Below are positions 61,001 to 64,000 of a DNA stretch of 64,000 nt, piece after piece. Below the pieces are notes generated by a model, which was not told the DNA's origin, searched no databases, and worked only from the letters and a program-made list of their open reading frames with translations. Both the position numbers and the translations under genes were made by a program. Position 1 is the first letter of the stretch. The number at the start of each line of letters is the position of its first letter. Origin of the DNA: Ascidia mentula (lineage: Eukaryota > Chordata > Ascidiacea > Phlebobranchia > Ascidiidae); NCBI GenBank assembly GCA_947561715.1, contig OX387199.1, positions 19,597,001 to 19,661,000 of the forward strand. Reading direction: 5' to 3'.

Positions 61001-64000
61001 CGTGCAAAGATACACAGAATTACATAACACGGATACAGCCGCACTTTGCAGTCCTGCTATTAAAAAAGTCGTGTGTACGAACACATGTTGTTTGTTTTTT
61101 CCACAAACCTTAGTATACAGCTTTGTGCAGAACATCCAATAAACACGATCATGTTTTTTTGTTATTGCTTACTACTTGCTTACGTTAATCAGGTCAAGGA
61201 TTTGAGACCTTCAAATACAACACACTGATTTTTGTTTATACTTACGTTAGAATTGCACACTGTGCATTCGAAATAAGCGCAATGCCTTTGTATAAATTGT
61301 TTCGAAAAATACTTGTATTTGTGTACCAAAATACACTACATTTAGACTATTGTAGGTGCTTGCATTCTTTTCTTTGATTGTCATCCTGTAACCTTGCCAA
61401 CCAAATTGTTTCAGTTGGCAGTGTCGAGGCGTGGCGGGTGGTAATGGCGCTAAAGAGCGGTCTTCTCGCGGAGAGCACGTGGGCTTTGAACGCCCTCACA
61501 ATATTTTTGTACGACCATAATACGGTTGCTCAACTAAAGCTGTCACAACTGCCAGGACTGCTCGACGCTCTTGTTGAACATTACAGGTTGGTTATTGTGT
61601 TAAGTTACCAGGTTTCATTTTTCAACGAAATGTGTTGTTTTTTTGTGTGTATTTCTTGGTACGTTACGTGATTGCGGACGACGTCCTAGTGTACAGTGAT
61701 ACATTTGCTTCTTAGTTTTGTTGGTAGCATGTTCAGCATTGGGTGCTTCCACATCAGTGGTTCTTAACCTTTTTTTATCTCATTTCCCACTTTCAGTTTG
61801 AACGGAATCCTTTTTTTCCATTAGTATTTAAATTTTGTAACTAAGAATTTAATTATTGCATTTTCGCCATGTCTGTTATGTTCATTGTTTATTTTAGTTT
61901 TTTTATAGATTTTGGTGAGCTAATGTTTCTGACAAAGTCCTAATGACCATTTTCCTGCCTCCAGACAATGCCTCAGCGAATTCTTCACGCTCAACGGGGA
62001 AAGCGAGGCACTAGGTGTCGCTGCACACGCGTATGCGATCGACCAGATACCGGACGAAGGGACGGCGCCTGTCGAGATTGACACCGATTCCACCAACACC
62101 ACTAAACTCAAACTACGTGGAAGAAAAAAGAAAAGTAACTCAATTTTTTTTTACATTTTTTGTACGACGTTTGTTAATATTAATAAAAGGTTATTACTAC
62201 GACTAACCTACGTCACTTCTAGTAATCAATTTTCACTAGATTTTAGTTCAACGTAGTTTTCAATGGGAGATCTATGCTTTATACAAATATTTTTAATGTT
62301 AATAATTGTTGATTTTAATATTTTGGTGCATTTTTTCGAGTAAGCTTCCGATGACTTTTTTGTATCAAAACTGTCGCATTTTTTCCACAATCGCACGACG
62401 AATGTTGACACGACTTTTCATTTACGTTTCAGATTGCATTCTGTTGTCTAAGTACAGTGGAAAGTTCACTACAGTACCAGTTAAAGTCGAACAGAAATCT
62501 GATCCTTTCGTCGTTGATCGTAGCGATCGTTGGGACACATCGGCCAAGGTAAACACTGTTTAAATTGTTTATTTTGTGACCCCTAATAGCGTATAGTTTA
62601 AAAGAAATCTGTTCCCAGCCTAGAAACGAGCATGACGATTAAACTTTCCCTTTTCAGGTTGATCTTCATGATGATATGAGTCACATCGTTCTCAATCTCT
62701 CCAGACTCTCATCACAGAAACATGTCAAGTCCACGATGGAAAGAAAATGCAGGAAAGTCGGCGACGAATCGCTTGTGGTGGTGGAGGCGACTCTGGAAGA
62801 CGTGCTCTCAATTCCCTGCTCCGTGCTCTTCCCGGAGGAGTACGACATCCACGGGAGTCCCCCATCGGAAGAGGAAGTCCACGTAAAGTTGGAGAAGGGT
62901 ACAAAGGAGAAGGTGGAAGATGTAAAGATTGTTAAGGTCAACTCCTCCACAGTCGACCTTAAACCCACGGAAGAGGATCTCAAGACAGAGGTCGTGACGT
63001 CACAAAACGGTGACGTAAGTAGCGCTGACAGATCCTCGACCGAAGTGCCGAAGGAAGACAGCGAAAAACAAAATGACAGCTGCCCGAGCCCCACCGATGA
63101 CGTCACAGACAAGTTGAATGACGTCACTAACAAGGGTGATGACGTTTCTGTGAAGAAGTCGAAAATCGGTAGCGAGGAGAAGGATTCCAAGAAGACGGAG
63201 GCGGTCGTGGTTAAGGAAGAAACGGAGGAGGAGAAAGCGGAGGATCATGCGATGTGCAATGGGGTTCAATCGGATGAGAGCAGCGCAGATGACAAATCAA
63301 GCAAAGACGAAGAAACTGCTATGGATGTGGACTCCACAAAAGCGGAGGCAGCATCAACAGTGAAAGTTGAACAGGAGACGGATGACAATCCTTCCAAACC
63401 CGCAGATCCCGAGAATCAAGAAAGCGAAACGCAGAAGATGGAGGTCGGACTCCCCTTGTCCTCTCGCGTTACTTTTCGGGTGGAGAAAGTTCTAGAAGAG
63501 CGCAATGTGATCCTCTTGGAAGACGAGGCTTTGGCGAGCGACGGGAGCACGTCCGACTTATTTTCCGGGACAGTTATTGTAACCAAGGAATGTAACAAAC
63601 TGGAAGATCTCTCCAACCGCATTCAGTGCATTTCCAACGTCATCTGCGGTCTTTCATTTATTCCTACCAACCCTCGAAGCCTTTGTCAGCATCGCAGCCT
63701 TATGCGCGCCGTTTCTGGCTTGCTTTTATTACGTCACAAACACAGGACGCGGCCGCGTCGCGTGTCTCCGGACGAACAACACAATTGCGACGCCCTTGTG
63801 AAAAATGAAGAAGACACTAAGTCTCCTATCAATGGCATGGATACGGCGACGAAGCAGTCCCGAGCTTCCGAGCTTTTTGCTCCAGAATCCTCCGTCTCAA
63901 AACGCAAACATCGACCGCTCCTTAGCGCCACCGTGTTCGATAGTGAGGACGAAGATTGCATGAAGGCGTACAGCGACCCCTGGTGGTACGATTGCATCCA
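46093..64000 (+). CDS. ARID1: ARID1/BAF250 SWI/SNF subunit (3' end cut off)
   Basis: Largest accessory subunit of the canonical BAF chromatin-remodelling complex; it binds DNA through its ARID domain. Exons: 46093-46692, 52426-52581, 52869-53048, 53392-53460, 53767-53899, 54432-54659, 54929-55141, 55408-55500, 55651-55707, 56203-56365, 56570-57026, 57236-57439, 57906-58066, 58245-59018, 59213-59357, 59779-59886, 60297-60523, 60689-60765, 61415-61586, 61965-62134, 62433-62548 and 62658 to the window end. Phases match throughout, giving about 1948 aa so far. The N-terminal half is rich in P, Q, G and Y and includes the conserved [14 protein letters not shown]. The ARID domain spans about 784-900. 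The [14 protein letters not shown] motif follows, then the start of the C-terminal BAF250 region ([57 protein letters not shown]). The final residues, WWYDC, match vertebrate WWWDC, so roughly 300 residues lie beyond the edge. ARID1A and ARID1B cannot be told apart here. Confidence 0.95.
46693..52425 (+). other. ARID1 intron 1 (5.7 kb)
   Basis: By far the longest intron in the window. I see no exon of compatible phase. GC-rich patches at about 47.70-48.02, 48.90-49.28 and 51.64-52.25 kb are candidate regulatory segments. One strand is almost purely pyrimidine at about 50.30-50.44 kb, which leaves long stop-free frames with no protein resemblance. Otherwise it is AT-rich with nothing recognised. 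Confidence 0.5.
53990..54274. mobile_element. hAT-like MITE in ARID1 intron 5
   Basis: The left end is CATTGGTTCTAAGACACC. The reverse complement of the right end, CAGAGGTTTTTGAACTGTGT, is a standard hAT terminus. The flanking octamers ATCTAAGA (53982-53989) and ATCTAAAA (54275-54282) agree at 7 of 8 positions, good evidence for a target duplication. There is no coding capacity. Confidence 0.65.
56413..56446. repeat. AT-rich microsatellite
   Basis: A short run of TA dinucleotides with a few interruptions, in ARID1 intron 10. Confidence 0.7.
57236..58066 (+). other. ARID DNA-binding domain (two exons)
   Basis: Exons 57236-57439 and 57906-58066 encode the ARID fold. Conserved segments include [33 protein letters not shown] and [20 protein letters not shown], matching vertebrate ARID1 helix by helix. 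The intron interrupts the domain after GFWQK. In the family this domain binds DNA with little sequence preference. Confidence 0.93.
60846..60984. mobile_element. Small TIR element, family copy 2
   Basis: The left end AATTATCTGTCCTTCTGGCG and the right end (reverse complement AATAATCTGTCCTTTTGGCA) are inverted repeats of at least 20 bp, continuing into an AATTAAACGTAAC-type sequence. It belongs to the same family as 21892-22011. It lies in ARID1 intron 18 and encodes nothing. Confidence 0.6.
61755..61830. mobile_element. hAT-like 5' end fragment in ARID1 intron 19
   Basis: CAGTGGTTCTTAACCTTTTT followed by TCATTTCCCAC is a common hAT MITE start. No right end is visible before the next exon, so the copy appears truncated. 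Confidence 0.4.

Larger units (their letters stand above)
60689..64000 (+). other. ARID1 C-terminal BAF250 region, partial
   Basis: Exons 60689-60765, 61415-61586, 61965-62134, 62433-62548 and 62658 onward encode the conserved C-terminal region that docks ARID1 on the BAF core. [18 protein letters not shown] matches the vertebrate PPGSVEAT segment. The last exon carries a long acidic and lysine-rich linker (about 62850-63440), then returns to conserved sequence ([11 protein letters not shown] and [14 protein letters not shown]). Confidence 0.85.

Noticed and set aside
1-64000. LTR elements, retroviral or other capsid-bearing relics, CRISPR arrays and rRNA genes.
   Set aside because: Looked for; no reverse transcriptase, integrase, capsid or envelope resemblance, no long direct terminal repeats, no regular spacer arrays and no rRNA sequence were seen.

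Overview
The window is eukaryotic and most likely from an invertebrate chordate. A tunicate (ascidian) is my best guess. The evidence is short GT-AG introns, AT-rich non-coding DNA, diverged but clear orthologues of vertebrate genes, many small degenerate hAT-type elements in introns, and a well-formed 3' splice acceptor just upstream of every start codon, which is what spliced-leader trans-splicing would leave. The species call is inference only. I saw no prokaryotic, viral or LTR-type material.

Layout: 1-18.4 kb holds no gene I can support. ARL6 (BBS3 small GTPase, + strand, four exons, 18477-21518) comes next. TACC (transforming acidic coiled-coil protein, + strand, 15 exons, 23833-37067) follows. 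One of its exons is about 6 kb and encodes 14 copies of the SDP repeat. Phosphoglucomutase PGM1 (- strand, a single uninterrupted exon, 38287-39960) lies tail-to-tail with TACC. After a 6 kb gap, ARID1 (BAF250, the SWI/SNF subunit, + strand) starts at 46093, is followed through 22 exons and runs off the right edge at 64000. I joined all exons by hand. Reading phase is continuous through each gene, giving ARL6 206 aa, TACC about 2499 aa, PGM1 557 aa and ARID1 about 1948 aa within the window.

The four genes do not form one pathway. ARL6 acts at cilia with the BBSome, TACC at centrosomes and spindles, PGM1 in glycogen and glucose metabolism, and ARID1 in chromatin remodelling. The one suggestive link is that vertebrate TACC proteins have been reported to bind chromatin-remodelling factors (GAS41 through the SDP region, and the SWI/SNF subunit SMARCB1), and here TACC lies two genes from ARID1.

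Non-coding parts carry several small DNA-transposon relics: four hAT-like elements with degenerate 8-bp target duplications, two copies of one TIR family, and a 531-bp CCCGGG-rich TA-flanked element. The most unusual feature is the TACC SDP-repeat exon. The next is a 21-residue insertion in ARL6, part of which could be a 45-nt in-frame intron.
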